Assembly: GCF_014647635.1 (NCBI RefSeq)
Contig: NZ_BMPO01000003.1
Span: 186,001 to 250,000, forward strand
DNA from: Pseudomonas matsuisoli
GTDB lineage: Bacteria; Pseudomonadota; Gammaproteobacteria; Pseudomonadales; Pseudomonadaceae
DNA length: 64,000 bases
Reading direction: 5' to 3'
In this document: positions 18,294-27,606 of the stretch, in pieces
Layout: each line of letters begins with the position of its first letter
How positions within the stretch are numbered: the stretch's first letter is position 1
Program-made: the position numbers and the translations under genes
The notes under the pieces: model-generated
Told to the model about the DNA's origin: nothing
Databases searched by the model: none
The model's input: the letters and a program-made list of their open reading frames with translations, nothing else

Positions 18294-19267
18294 GGCCCCG
18301 CCTCCGGTCGCTCGACGTCCACCCAAACGAACTTGTCCGTACGCAGGGCTGCTTCGCCGTCATAGCGATAGGCGACAAGCCTTCCGCCCAGCACAGCGCT
18401 GTAGTCGACGCAGGCGAGGTTCGGCGTAATGGGCTCGGGTGTGCCGCTGCGCCAGTAATGCCCGACGAACAGCGCCGGCTCGTCCCGCCCATAGCACAAT
18501 AGCTGGTTACGCTGATCGTCTGACAGCTCGCAATTGATCATGTCCGCGGGGAGCCCGTCGGGTTGGAACACCACATCGCCAAGGGTACGTGGCGCCGGCT
18601 CCCAGAATTTGGTTCGGAACACGGAACGCTCGAACCCGTCGCGCCCACGAATCGTACGCCCATCCGGCAAGCGCATGCCCGTTCCGCGAAGCAGCCTGTC
18701 GAAGGTGCGGCAGGCCAGGCTGTCGGCAATCCCGGACGCTTCGACGAAAGCGGCGTCCACACACCCTTCAGGGAAGCGTTCGAACAGCGCTGCAGTGAGC
18801 GTTGCATCCCAGCAGGCGTGCACGACGCGAAATGCTCCGGCATCCACAGCAACAGGCAACGTGTAGAACCACGCCATGAAGTCGCGCCAGTCACCGGCAT
18901 GCCCTTCGAACTGTTGCAGCGTATCGCTGATGATCCGGGCATTACGCTCGCTGTGCTCGCGGATGTGCCGCCGTCCACTCCCAGCGGGTGCCAAGGTGTG
19001 CCAGCCGATCACGTCGTATTCGTGATTGCCCATCAGGCAAATCGCCTGCCCGGCATCCACCATGTCGTGAACGAGATGCAGCGCCTCGCGGATACGCGGG
19101 CCTCGATCGAGGATATCGCCGAGAAAGATGGCCATTCTGCGCGGGTGCTTCCATACGCCGCCGCTGCGGCGGTAGCCCATACGCTCCAACAGGTGCTCGA
19201 GCGTTCGGCCGCAGCCATGAACATCACCGATCAGGTCGTACCCTCTCGCAGGGTCAAGCATCATCAT
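18290..19267 (-). CDS. Calcineurin-like metallophosphoesterase
   Basis: A protein of 325 residues with the dinuclear-metal signatures GDVHG (14-18), GDILDRGP (near 49-56) and GNHE (near 79-82), followed by later His ligands including VGHYW. The layout is that of PrpE/ApaH-like serine/threonine or nucleotide phosphatases, and the substrate is not evident. Its start at 19267 directly follows the nadK stop (0 bp) and its stop overlaps the rhomboid start, so the three genes form one coupled unit. Confidence 0.88.
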   Translation of the reverse strand: MMMLDPARGYDLIGDVHGCGRTLEHLLERMGYRRSGGVWKHPRRMAIFLGDILDRGPRIREALHLVHDMVDAGQAICLMGNHEYDVIGWHTLAPAGSGRRHIREHSERNARIISDTLQQFEGHAGDWRDFMAWFYTLPVAVDAGAFRVVHACWDATLTAALFERFPEGCVDAAFVEASGIADSLACRTFDRLLRGTGMRLPDGRTIRGRDGFERSVFRTKFWEPAPRTLGDVVFQPDGLPADMINCELSDDQRNQLLCYGRDEPALFVGHYWRSGTPEPITPNLACVDYSAVLGGRLVAYRYDGEAALRTDKFVWVDVERPEAGP

Positions 19268-20161
19268 CTACTGCTCCCCCGACGAGCCCAATCGACTCCC
19301 CCAGCCGAGTTTCGTCCGGCACACTTCGTAGTAATTGTGATCGAGCGGATGAATAAGCCGCAGTTTTCGCGGCTTCTTGTTCACCTTCACCGTGTCGCCC
19401 GGCGCGCAGGTGAAATGGTTCTGCCCATCACACGACACTTGCGGATAGATCTGCATGTTGGGTGAGACGACGATCTTCAATTCGCTGTTACCGTCGACCA
19501 CGATAGGTCGGCTAGACAGCGTGTGGGGATACATCGGCACGATGACGATGGCATCGAGCTTGGGATGCATGATCGGCCCGCCTGCGGATAATGCATAAGC
19601 CGTAGAGCCCGTCGGGGTGGAGACGATCAGGCCGTCCGCCTTCTGACTGCAGACGAATTGGCCATCGATGTGCAGTTCGAACTCGATCATTCGGGTCGAC
19701 TTGCCTGGATGCAGCACCACATCGTTCAACGCGTCGCCCTGGCCGATCCGCTCGCCCTGACGCCGGACCTCCGCCTCCAATAGGAAGCGGCTCTCCATCA
19801 TGTACTGGCCTTCCAGCACTTCTGCGACTTTCACTTCCAGCTCATCTGGCCGAATATCCGTCAGAAAGCCCAAGCTGCCGCGGTTGATACCGAGCACCGG
19901 CACTTTGTGGTGAGCCATGACGCGTGCGGCGCCCAGCAAGCTGCCATCGCCACCCACTACGATGACGAGGTCGCAGGCTTCACCCAAAGATTTGCGAGAG
20001 GACACCTGCATTCCGTGCCCGGGTAATACATCGGCAATCGTTTCTTCCAGGATGACGTTGAGCCCCCGGTCGGACAAAAACCGTTTCAACCGTCGAATCG
20101 TGTCCAAGACCTGCGCGCTACCGAGGCGGCCGATGATGCCAATATTGCGAAACTGCTCCAT
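19268..20161 (-). CDS. nadK: NAD kinase
   Basis: A protein of 297 residues that phosphorylates NAD+ to NADP+. The GGDGS catalytic motif is at 70-74, and the downstream DGLIVSTPTGSTAY nucleotide-binding loop is present. The frame is open to 20383, but the ATG at 20159-20161 with GGGAG 4 nt upstream begins the conserved MEQFRNIGIIGR sequence. It heads the minus-strand run toward pepN and is divergent from the DUF1853 gene. Confidence 0.96.
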   Translation of the reverse strand: MEQFRNIGIIGRLGSAQVLDTIRRLKRFLSDRGLNVILEETIADVLPGHGMQVSSRKSLGEACDLVIVVGGDGSLLGAARVMAHHKVPVLGINRGSLGFLTDIRPDELEVKVAEVLEGQYMMESRFLLEAEVRRQGERIGQGDALNDVVLHPGKSTRMIEFELHIDGQFVCSQKADGLIVSTPTGSTAYALSAGGPIMHPKLDAIVIVPMYPHTLSSRPIVVDGNSELKIVVSPNMQIYPQVSCDGQNHFTCAPGDTVKVNKKPRKLRLIHPLDHNYYEVCRTKLGWGSRLGSSGEQ

Positions 20162-20259
20162 GGGACTCCCGGGCTTGAGGCGGATCGGACGAATTATGAG
20201 CACTGAACAACGCAGCGGCAAACCCAAGGGTCTGTTGACCCTATGAAGGCACGGTAACC

Positions 20260-21210
20260 ATGACAATCTTCGAAACAGGGCCTGAACTGCTTGGCCGCCT
20301 GCGCTCCGCCACGGTTCGTGACCTCGCTTGGGTTCTGACCGCACCACCGCTGCTGCATTCACCCGAAGATCAACGACATCCACTCAGTGCGAGTACCTGG
20401 AGCGAAAAGCCCGATCAGCTGAACGACTGGCTGATTGCGCTCGATCACGATGACAGCAGTCTGACGGCGTACGTCGAGCGCGTGCGCTCACGCCGCCTTG
20501 GGCATTACTACGAGGCGCTCTGGCAGTTTGCTTTGGCGCATGCGCCTGGCATCACCGTCGTCGCGGCTAATGTCCCAGTACGCGATCACGGCCGCACACT
20601 CGGCGAAATGGATCTGCTCTACCAAGATGACGCAGGCGTTCACCATGTCGAGTTCGCCGTGAAGTTCTACCTGGGCCCGGAAACCCAAGAAGCTACGGAT
20701 CTGTATGCCTGGCGAGGCACTGACGTCACGGACCAGTTGGGCACAAAGGTAGAGCGCCTACGCAACCGCCAATTGGCGATCACACGAACGCCTGAAGGCC
20801 AAGCAGCTTTAAACGCCTATACGGACGTGATTCCTCGCGCATCGATGTGGATGGGCGGATGTTTGTTTTATCCCGAGCCGCCGTGCTCGCCCCCTTTGGG
20901 CGTTCATCCACTGCATCTTCGCAGCCGTTGGCTACGCCGCTTCGCATGGGAATCGCTTCAGGACGCAGGCGAATGGCAGCCGTTGACCCGTCGCCAATGG
21001 TTCGCGCCGATACTGTGCACGAATGAGGAACGCTGGGATAACACGATGACGGGGGCATGGCTCAACGCACGCCCACAGCCGCTACCCGGAACGATGCTGG
21101 CACGCTTCGAACGGAAGGATGCGTTTACCTGGCAGGAGGTGGAGCGTGTGCTGATGATGGATGATCATTGGCCAGAATTCGAGCACGAGCCGCAAGCCTC
21201 CTCACCGTAG
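20260..21210 (+). CDS. DUF1853 family protein
   Basis: A soluble protein of 316 residues matching DUF1853, which in Pseudomonas lies next to nadK. The recognisable core is RLGHYYEALWQFAL...NVPV.DHGRTLGEMDLLYQ (near 75-130) followed by FAVKFYLG. The E.D...K spacing resembles the PD-(D/E)XK nuclease-like fold, but that is only a similarity of pattern. Divergent from nadK, with 98 bp between the starts. Confidence 0.82.
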   Translation: MTIFETGPELLGRLRSATVRDLAWVLTAPPLLHSPEDQRHPLSASTWSEKPDQLNDWLIALDHDDSSLTAYVERVRSRRLGHYYEALWQFALAHAPGITVVAANVPVRDHGRTLGEMDLLYQDDAGVHHVEFAVKFYLGPETQEATDLYAWRGTDVTDQLGTKVERLRNRQLAITRTPEGQAALNAYTDVIPRASMWMGGCLFYPEPPCSPPLGVHPLHLRSRWLRRFAWESLQDAGEWQPLTRRQWFAPILCTNEERWDNTMTGAWLNARPQPLPGTMLARFERKDAFTWQEVERVLMMDDHWPEFEHEPQASSP

Positions 21211-21225
21211 CGCAAGAAGCAGCAA

Positions 21226-22164
21226 TCAGTAGACATCGAACCCACGACGGCCCTGAAGGCCACCGGTATGGACGAATACGATACGACTGCCCGCTTCAAG
21301 GGCATTCGCTTCCACCGCCTGCTTGAGCGCCAGCAGGGTTTTCGCGGTGTAGATAGGCTCTAGCGGAACGCCGCATTGCGCTTCACATGTGCGCATGAAC
21401 CCAAGCAGTTCATCATCGACCCGTCCGAATCCGCGTCGACTGGCGTCCACGAGTCGATACCTCATATTCGTCCGCATCGCAGCTGCGAATATTTGGCCAA
21501 CGTTTTCTGGCACGCCGTGATCGCAAGGGACGGCAAGCGCCCCGACTACCGGATGAGCCCCCGCTTCTGCCAGTACAAGCCCCGCCAGCGTGGTACCCGT
21601 GCCAGCCGCAATCCAGATTTGATCGTATTCAGGCCAGTCCACCGCGTGCAGGCTTTTACGGATCAGGTCGACGATCGGACTGCACCCGACCGCGCCCATG
21701 AGTCCACCGCCACCCTCCGGAATCTCCATAGCGGTGGGATAACGCGCTAACCAGTCGTCCCAGAAACCTGGACGATGACGTTCGCGGTAGCCTTGGTAGC
21801 CCAGCCAATGCAGGTGCATGCCGCATGCTTCCAGATCATCGATCGTAGGTGTTCTACAAGGGTGGCCGCGCACCAGGCCTACCGTATGGAAGCCTTCTCG
21901 ACGACCCACGCTGGCGAGCGCATGCAGATGATTGGAATAAGGACCACCGAGGCTGATCAGCGTGTCGGCATCACGCGCGCGGGCCTCTGCAAGGTATCCC
22001 GCAAGCTTGAAAGGTTTGTTGCCGTTGACGGAAGGGTCGATGCAATCGAGCCGAAGTACCGCAAGCTCAATGCGCGCATCGACGAGCCATGGAAAGACGA
22101 TACGTTGTAGGAGCGCTTGCGGCCAGTCATCCGCCAAACCGGCTATCCCTGCGGCCTGGAGCAC
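21226..22164 (-). CDS. PLP-dependent D-cysteine desulfhydrase / ACC deaminase-like enzyme
   Basis: A fold-type II PLP enzyme of 312 residues. The Schiff-base lysine is expected in NGNKPFKL (about 47-54); GGPYSNHLHA (73-82) is the cofactor/substrate loop, and GTGTTLAG is the phosphate-binding glycine loop. The family includes D-cysteine desulfhydrases and ACC deaminases; the residues I can see do not decide between them, and a desulfhydrase-like activity is more common. The start overlaps the end of the upstream coiled-coil gene by 38 bp, so they share a transcript. Confidence 0.82.
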   Translation of the reverse strand: MLQAAGIAGLADDWPQALLQRIVFPWLVDARIELAVLRLDCIDPSVNGNKPFKLAGYLAEARARDADTLISLGGPYSNHLHALASVGRREGFHTVGLVRGHPCRTPTIDDLEACGMHLHWLGYQGYRERHRPGFWDDWLARYPTAMEIPEGGGGLMGAVGCSPIVDLIRKSLHAVDWPEYDQIWIAAGTGTTLAGLVLAEAGAHPVVGALAVPCDHGVPENVGQIFAAAMRTNMRYRLVDASRRGFGRVDDELLGFMRTCEAQCGVPLEPIYTAKTLLALKQAVEANALEAGSRIVFVHTGGLQGRRGFDVY

Positions 22165-22966
22165 ACTCTGTGTGTGGCATCTCTGTCTGCGGCACCTCTG
22201 CCCGGAAGACGGAACTCACGCTAGCCCGCGATGGTGCACCTACCGCAGTCTCCGCGGCGTTTCGTAGCTCACCATGATCGGATACCTGCGCGATACTGCC
22301 ACGCAATGCCAGTAGCTCCCGATTCAAGCGTAGCGCGGTCTGATGCCAATGCCGGGTCTTCGCGCGCTCTTCCTCGCGCACGCGGGCTAGCGCTTCGTCA
22401 TGCTGCTTCTCGAGCGCCGCCAACGCGCGCTTGTGGTCGCGCAGTAATTCGGTAATGCGCGCCATATAGTGCGCGTCCGCTGTATTCGTTTCGCTTGACG
22501 GCCGCTCGCCCATATCCCTTGATGCGTCATTCGACGCCACGATACCCAGTCGATTACGTGCGACGCTTGCTTTGATGGCGTGTAGATGCCGCTCGGTGGG
22601 ATCCCACAGATGATCGGCGAACGTTCTGTCTTCGCAGCGCGAATAGCTGGCAACGCGCATGACGTCGCCGCAAGGCATCTGGCATGAGCGTGCACGATCC
22701 GCCATTTGGCGCAGCGGCAGGTTCCATTGGGAGGAAGGGACGCCCGTCGCAGTGAAACCGATCTGGAAACACACCAATGAGCGTACGGACAAGTGGCTAT
22801 CGATCAGCACGTAGGCCGCGTTAACTCGCATGCCGGAGAATCGATCGATGCGGGCGAAACCGTCAAGCAATGCATCAAATTCAGGTAACAGCATCTCCCT
22901 GAAAATTGTTGCCAGATCAAAGAGAAACACCGCCTCGGTCATACCGCCTTGCCTGATCGAGCTCAT
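22127..22966 (-). CDS. Unrecognised protein with C-terminal coiled coil
   Basis: A protein of 279 residues starting at the ATG at 22964-22966 (GGAG 5 nt upstream); the frame is open to 23071 but without a good site. Residues 1-160 form an alpha/beta region beginning with a hydrophobic/acidic stretch (AVFLFDLATIFREML); residues about 185-245 are a highly charged heptad-like helix (HKRALAALEKQHDEALARV), followed by a disordered tail. There is no signal peptide. I do not recognise the family. It overlaps the PLP enzyme gene by 38 bp and lies upstream of the chemotaxis genes on the same strand. Confidence 0.7.
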   Translation of the reverse strand: MSSIRQGGMTEAVFLFDLATIFREMLLPEFDALLDGFARIDRFSGMRVNAAYVLIDSHLSVRSLVCFQIGFTATGVPSSQWNLPLRQMADRARSCQMPCGDVMRVASYSRCEDRTFADHLWDPTERHLHAIKASVARNRLGIVASNDASRDMGERPSSETNTADAHYMARITELLRDHKRALAALEKQHDEALARVREEERAKTRHWHQTALRLNRELLALRGSIAQVSDHGELRNAAETAVGAPSRASVSSVFRAEVPQTEMPHTECAPGRRDSRFGG

Positions 22967-23086
22967 ACCTGCTCCTGCACGCATCCTGCGCCAGACTCGC
23001 CTGATGGGCCTGGCAGTGACGGCAAGTTTAGGCAAAGCCCAATCAAAGCAATGTGACGCAGTTCGCAGCAAACTGGCAAAAAAAGA

Positions 23087-23914
23087 TTACTTCGCTTGAT
23101 AAATGATGCCAGGACTGCACTGGACCATTTGGTAGAGATGCGGCAGGCCGTTCAGCGCTTCCGAGGCCCCTAAGAAGAGATAGCCGCCCGGTTTGAGCGT
23201 CGCATGAATGCGGGTAAGGATGTCTTTCTTGACCTCAGCCGAGAAATAGATCAGCACGTTACGACAGAACACCACATCGAATTTACCCAGCACCGCGTAG
23301 CTGTCCAGCAAGTTGAGCGACCTGAATTCGACACGGCTGCGGATCGGCGGCTTGACGGCCCAACGCCCCGGCGGCTTGGGGTCGAAGAAGCGCTGCAGAC
23401 GCTCTGGGGACAAACCGCGGCCCATCGCGAGACTGTCGTATTCACCTGATTTGCACGCCGTCAGCATGGACCCGGAAAGGTCCGTCGCAATGATCTGTAC
23501 GCCCGCGCGCAACTGCCCTGGATTCGACCGCTCGAATTCGTCGAGCGTCATTGCCAGCGAATAAGGCTCTTGCCCTGAAGAGCAGGCGGCGGACCATATC
23601 CGCAAGCGCTGTCCTGGGCTGGCCTTGATCGCCTCTGGCAACACTTTCGATTTCATGACTTCGAAAGGATAGGCATCGCGAAACCAGAGCGTTTCGTTGG
23701 TCGTCATCGCATCGACGACCTGCTCACGCAAACTGCCTCGCGTGGGCGACTGCATGCGTTGTACGAGTTCGCCGAGCGAGCCGATCTTTTGCTGCTCCAT
23801 CAACTTATTCAGACGGCTGGAGACGAGATATTGCTTATTGGTGCCGAGCAGGATCCCGCACGTCTTTTCGAGAAAGACCCGGAACTGTTCGAAATCCGCG
23901 TTAGTCGATGACAC
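23087..23914 (-). CDS. cheR: Chemotaxis receptor methyltransferase CheR
   Basis: A SAM-dependent glutamate O-methyltransferase of 275 residues that methylates chemoreceptors for adaptation. It has the N-terminal helical CheR_N domain (1-75), the SAM-binding domain with WSAACSSGQEPYSLAM (about 109-124), and VVFCRNVLIYF (near 215). Transcribed 49 bp downstream of cheV. It lacks the C-terminal pentapeptide-receptor or TPR additions seen in some CheR variants. Confidence 0.96.
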   Translation of the reverse strand: MSSTNADFEQFRVFLEKTCGILLGTNKQYLVSSRLNKLMEQQKIGSLGELVQRMQSPTRGSLREQVVDAMTTNETLWFRDAYPFEVMKSKVLPEAIKASPGQRLRIWSAACSSGQEPYSLAMTLDEFERSNPGQLRAGVQIIATDLSGSMLTACKSGEYDSLAMGRGLSPERLQRFFDPKPPGRWAVKPPIRSRVEFRSLNLLDSYAVLGKFDVVFCRNVLIYFSAEVKKDILTRIHATLKPGGYLFLGASEALNGLPHLYQMVQCSPGIIYQAK

Positions 23915-23963
23915 TCAGTCGCCTCATGCGCAAAGAAAAGCTAAGGGAACGGAAGCTGCTCTA

Positions 23964-24896
23964 TCAGCTTCCGTGAACCGCATTGATCCGTTCGACAACA
24001 CGAGATGCCAACTCATCCGGCTTGAACTTGGGTAGAAAGTCATCCGCCCCGACCTTTTTTACCATCGCCTGGTTGAAGACGCCGGACAGCGATGTATGCA
24101 GCAGGATGTGCAGCTTCTGCATCCGCGGATCGTGCCGAACCTCTGCCGTCAGCGTGTAGCCGTCCATCTCTGGCATTTCGATATCGGAAATCATCATCAA
24201 GAACTCGTCGGTCGGCTGTTTGCCTGCATCAAGCAACTCATGCAGGTAACCCAGCGCCTGACGGCCATCGTTCAGCGCGACCACTTCGAGCCCAACGCTT
24301 TCCAGACAACGTTTCACCTGCTTCCGGGCAACGGAAGAATCGTCCACGATCAGCACTTTCCTGGACATCGCCCTGGCTTGCGTTTCGCTGCTAACCACAC
24401 CTTCGGAGATGGTTTCCGATGTAGGCGCGACCTCGGCAAGGATTTTCTCCACGTCGATGATTTCAACGAGCTTGTCGTCGACCCGCGTCACTGCCGTTAG
24501 ATAGTGCGAGCGGCCTGTTCCCTTGGGCGGCGGATGAATCGACTCCCAGTTCATGTTGACGATACGTTCCACCGAGCGAACCAGGAAACCCTGAACCTTG
24601 TAGTTGTACTCCGTAATGATCACGAAGCTGTTCTTGATGTCATCGAGCCCACGACGTCCGGTCGCCAGCGACAGGTCGAGGATCGGTAGCGTACCGCCAC
24701 GAATGTTCGCCACACCACGTACGACTGGGCTGGATTTCGGCATCACGACAAGTTTCGGGCACTGCAGTACCTCCTTCACCTTGAAGACGTTGATGCCATA
24801 GAGCTGCGGGCCGTCCAGGCGGAACAGAAGGAGTTCCAAACGGTTCTGCCCGACCAGTTGCGTGCGCTGGTTAACCGAATCCAATACACCGGCCAT
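23964..24896 (-). CDS. cheV: Chemotaxis coupling protein CheV (CheW-receiver fusion)
   Basis: A protein of 310 residues. A CheW-like domain (about 15-160) docks to chemoreceptor/CheA arrays, followed by a receiver (175-300) with the acidic pair in LIVDDSS, phospho-acceptor Asp in ISDIEMPEMDG and Lys in PKFKPDE. It couples receptors to CheA in a phosphorylation-dependent way. It is divergent from flgA, with 73 bp between starts, and is followed by cheR, the standard pseudomonad order. Confidence 0.95.
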   Translation of the reverse strand: MAGVLDSVNQRTQLVGQNRLELLLFRLDGPQLYGINVFKVKEVLQCPKLVVMPKSSPVVRGVANIRGGTLPILDLSLATGRRGLDDIKNSFVIITEYNYKVQGFLVRSVERIVNMNWESIHPPPKGTGRSHYLTAVTRVDDKLVEIIDVEKILAEVAPTSETISEGVVSSETQARAMSRKVLIVDDSSVARKQVKRCLESVGLEVVALNDGRQALGYLHELLDAGKQPTDEFLMMISDIEMPEMDGYTLTAEVRHDPRMQKLHILLHTSLSGVFNQAMVKKVGADDFLPKFKPDELASRVVERINAVHGS

Positions 24897-24969
24897 GCCG
24901 ATTACCTCATAAAGACAAATTCGTATTCCCCGACCTAGCAGTAGGCATGCCTCTTGCTAAAACCCGGAT

Positions 24970-25740
24970 ATGAATACATTCACGTCACTTTTCCGGCAGC
25001 TCATCCCCTACCGCTCGATAGAGAGTGGGGTAGCGGTGTTCGCGCTCTGCCTCGGCCTTATGGTGATGCCGTCCGCACAAGCTCAGGAAACCAGCACCAC
25101 ACCTAACCAGCTTATCGGCACTGCCCAAGGGTTTCTTGAGTGGGCCGTGGAAGATTATCTACAACGTAGCGCAATCGAAGCACGGCATGAGATCAGCATC
25201 AACTCCATCGACTCGCGCTTGCGCCTCGCTTATTGCGATACCGGACTCGACGCAGCGCTTGAAAGCCCCGTCGAGCCCATCGGACGAGTCACTGTACGCG
25301 TCAGCTGTACCGGGAGCGCTCCCTGGACCGTCTTCGTACCCGGACAAGTGAAGTTCTTCCGGAATGTGGTGGTCACGACACAACCGCTCAAACGCCTAGC
25401 TGTTGTGGGCCCGGAGCAGGTCGCACTGGCGGAACGGGACATCGGTTTGATCAAACAAGGGTATATCACTTCCGTGGATCAGGTCGTGGGCAAGAAGCTC
25501 ACGCGCCCAACGGTCATGGACCAGGTACTCAGCCCGTCCTTTCTCGATGAAGCTGAGGTAATTCATAAAGGTGACCAAGTGGTGATTTCGGCGCGCAGCG
25601 GTGTCATCGATGTACGTATGCCCGGCGAAGCCTTGGCCGACGGTGCCCGAGGACAACAGATCAGGGTTCGCAATCAACGCTCCGAACGCGTGGTCAAAGC
25701 ACGCGTGACCGGGCCAGGCCAGGTCGAGGTGGATATGTAG
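24970..25740 (+). CDS. flgA: Flagellar P-ring assembly chaperone FlgA
   Basis: A periplasmic chaperone of 256 residues for FlgI polymerisation into the P ring. The signal peptide is long, with its hydrophobic core at about 20-34, and is predicted to be cut after PSAQA. The C-terminal SAF-type beta-clip domain covers about 120-255 (RDIGLIKQGYI; VISARSGVIDVRMPGEAL). The N-terminal cysteine pair of FlgA is present (YCDTG, SCTG). Confidence 0.95.
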   Translation: MNTFTSLFRQLIPYRSIESGVAVFALCLGLMVMPSAQAQETSTTPNQLIGTAQGFLEWAVEDYLQRSAIEARHEISINSIDSRLRLAYCDTGLDAALESPVEPIGRVTVRVSCTGSAPWTVFVPGQVKFFRNVVVTTQPLKRLAVVGPEQVALAERDIGLIKQGYITSVDQVVGKKLTRPTVMDQVLSPSFLDEAEVIHKGDQVVISARSGVIDVRMPGEALADGARGQQIRVRNQRSERVVKARVTGPGQVEVDM

Positions 25741-25851
25741 CGCCATCCGGACCTTCCTCGTACGGCCATCACCTCAGGCGACGGACGCCCTAGCGCTGGA
25801 GGTGTAGAATGGCCCCGCTGCTCGTTCCAGGCAGTTGGGAAAAAAAGACGC

Positions 25852-25878
25852 TCAAGTTTTCTAAGGCAGTGCCGAAAA
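25852..25878 (+). promoter_or_regulatory. Sigma-28 (FliA) promoter of flgM
   Basis: TCAAGTTT (25852-25859), then exactly 11 bp, then GCCGAAAA (25871-25878), against the enterobacterial consensus TAAAGTTT-N11-GCCGATAA. It ends 33 bp before the flgM ATG. It would place the anti-sigma factor gene under the sigma factor that it inhibits. Confidence 0.85.
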
Positions 25879-25911
25879 GCTTGGCAAGCGTCCACTACGA
25901 GGTTTAGGAAC

Positions 25912-26238
25912 ATGGTCATCGAATTCAATCGGCCAAATGCCGCATCGTCCCCATCAACGGGCCGAACCGCAGCAACGACGGCGAATCAACCCGTTGAAAA
26001 GACGGCAAAAACTGCCGAAACCCAGGTTACCAAGGACACCAGCGCGCCCAGCGGTGAACGGGTTCAGCTGAGCCAGGAAGCACAAGACCTTCAAGGCCTG
26101 ACCGACCGTATGAAAGATCTTCCGGTCGTGGATAGTGAAAAAGTGGCCCGACTCAAGGCAGCCGTTGCCGACGGCAGTTACCAAGTCGACAGCCAGAAAG
26201 TTGCAAGCAAGCTGCTCGATTTCGAAACCCAGCGTTGA
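25912..26238 (+). CDS. flgM: Anti-sigma-28 factor FlgM
   Basis: A small protein of 108 residues, largely disordered in its N-terminal half (rich in Thr, Ala, Lys), with the conserved C-terminal FliA-binding helices ([19 protein letters not shown]...A.KLLDFE, about 75-105). It holds FliA inactive until secreted through the finished hook-basal body. Preceded by the sigma-28 promoter listed above and followed after 50 bp by flgN. Confidence 0.95.
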   Translation: MVIEFNRPNAASSPSTGRTAATTANQPVEKTAKTAETQVTKDTSAPSGERVQLSQEAQDLQGLTDRMKDLPVVDSEKVARLKAAVADGSYQVDSQKVASKLLDFETQR

Positions 26239-26288
26239 TCCATCGGGTCGACGCTGACCCCATTGGATGCTGATTCGAAGAGTTAAAT

Positions 26289-26759
26289 ATGCCGCAAACT
26301 GCCCTGCTTCAATTATTTGAAGAAGATATCGTTCACGCTGATCGCCTGGTCGAACTGATCGACGCCGAATTCGAGGCGTTGCGGGACCGTGAGCTGGATC
26401 GCCTGCAAACGATTCTTGCCGAGAAGCAGCCCTTGCTCGCATTGCTGGACCAGCACGCACGCTCGCGTGGCGACCTCATGCGCAAGGCGCAACTCAGTGC
26501 GGATCGCCAAGGGCTCGAAGCCTTGGCCGCTCGCTCGCCGGATGGCGCCCTGCTGATCGAAAAAAGCGAAGCCCTCAATGAGCGGCTGGAGCGCTGCCGA
26601 GAATACAACCTGCGAAATGGCCGGCTTATCAATGCCAACCAGGCGGCTGTGGGCAAGCTTGTGAGCATTCTGCGCGGCGGTAACGATACCCCGAATCTTT
26701 ACGACCGTCGCGGCACGACCGCCAGAGGCGGTTATCAGCGCCCGCTGAGCGAAGCCTGA
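26289..26759 (+). CDS. flgN: Flagellar export chaperone FlgN
   Basis: A predicted all-helical cytosolic chaperone of 156 residues for the hook-filament junction proteins FlgK and FlgL. The sequence is charged and heptad-rich, with the conserved C-terminal N..NG.LI..NQ motif (about 119-128). It sits between flgM and the PilZ gene, the usual pseudomonad position. Confidence 0.92.
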   Translation: MPQTALLQLFEEDIVHADRLVELIDAEFEALRDRELDRLQTILAEKQPLLALLDQHARSRGDLMRKAQLSADRQGLEALAARSPDGALLIEKSEALNERLERCREYNLRNGRLINANQAAVGKLVSILRGGNDTPNLYDRRGTTARGGYQRPLSEA

Positions 26760-26842
26760 CAGGCCTTCACTTCACGCAGCAACGCAATATACTGCGCCCA
26801 CGCCAGGATGCTGGTGATCAACAATCGACGGGAGCGCCGTAC

Positions 26843-27589
26843 GTGTCCATCCCTTTCGCCGAAAGCGAGGGTCCGCAACCCCCACGCGTCCTCAAGACTT
26901 CGCTGGAAATTCACGCCAACCTGCGTCTGCTCCAGGAAGGTCGTGATCCACTCGTCATTCGCTTCGAGGGGCGCAACCAGGTGTTTCAGAGTTTTCTTGT
27001 CGCGGTGGACAAAGAGCGTGGCGTCTACGCACTCGACGAGCTGATTCCCAACGACGGCGAACGCTTCATCGCCGAGGCGGAAGCGTTCGACGTGCATGGC
27101 TTCCATGACGGGGTGAAGATTTCCTGGACCTACACTCAGGCCTTGCAGATTGGTGAGCTGAGCGGCGCCAAGTGCTACTGGGGGTATCTACCGGACGAGG
27201 TCGTCTATCACCAGCGGCGAAATGCGTTCAGGGTCCCGCTCAAGATGTCCGAGCTGGTAGATGTCGGATTGAGCGGAAAACGGTTACGCGGCGCGCTGAC
27301 CGGACAAATGCTCGATATCTCCGCCACGGGGTGCAAACTGCGCTTCACAGGCGACGTGACCGAGCGGCTTCAACCCGGCCAGGTGTACGAAACGTTGAAT
27401 GCCAGACTGCCCTTCGGTGAATTGACGATGGCCGCCGAGCTTCGCCATTGCCATTACGTCGATGCGGCCGACACGACCTTTGCCGGCGTTCGCTTCCATC
27501 AGATCAGCGGCCCCGCTCAACGGCAGGTCGAGCGTTTCGTTTATCAATTGCAACGTGAGGCCCGAAAGCTCGATAGCGATCTATTCTGA
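26843..27589 (+). CDS. flgZ: Flagellar brake PilZ protein (FlgZ/YcgR-type)
   Basis: A protein of 248 residues with an N-terminal YcgR domain (about 15-115) and a PilZ domain (120-240). The c-di-GMP-binding motifs are intact: RRNAFR (125-130) and DISATG (about 161-166). In pseudomonads the gene after flgMN encodes FlgZ, which slows the motor when c-di-GMP is high. The start is GTG at 26843, with GGGAG 8 nt upstream. It converges on the MFS gene, with 17 bp between the stops. Confidence 0.92.
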   Translation: MSIPFAESEGPQPPRVLKTSLEIHANLRLLQEGRDPLVIRFEGRNQVFQSFLVAVDKERGVYALDELIPNDGERFIAEAEAFDVHGFHDGVKISWTYTQALQIGELSGAKCYWGYLPDEVVYHQRRNAFRVPLKMSELVDVGLSGKRLRGALTGQMLDISATGCKLRFTGDVTERLQPGQVYETLNARLPFGELTMAAELRHCHYVDAADTTFAGVRFHQISGPAQRQVERFVYQLQREARKLDSDLF

Positions 27590-27606
27590 GCGCGAGCCCA
27601 CGCCAT

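Noticed and set aside
24911-24937. FliA-like sequence TAAA-N15-CCCGACCT pointing to flgA
   Set aside because: The -10 half matches poorly (CCGA only), and flgA is usually not FliA-dependent. Not called.
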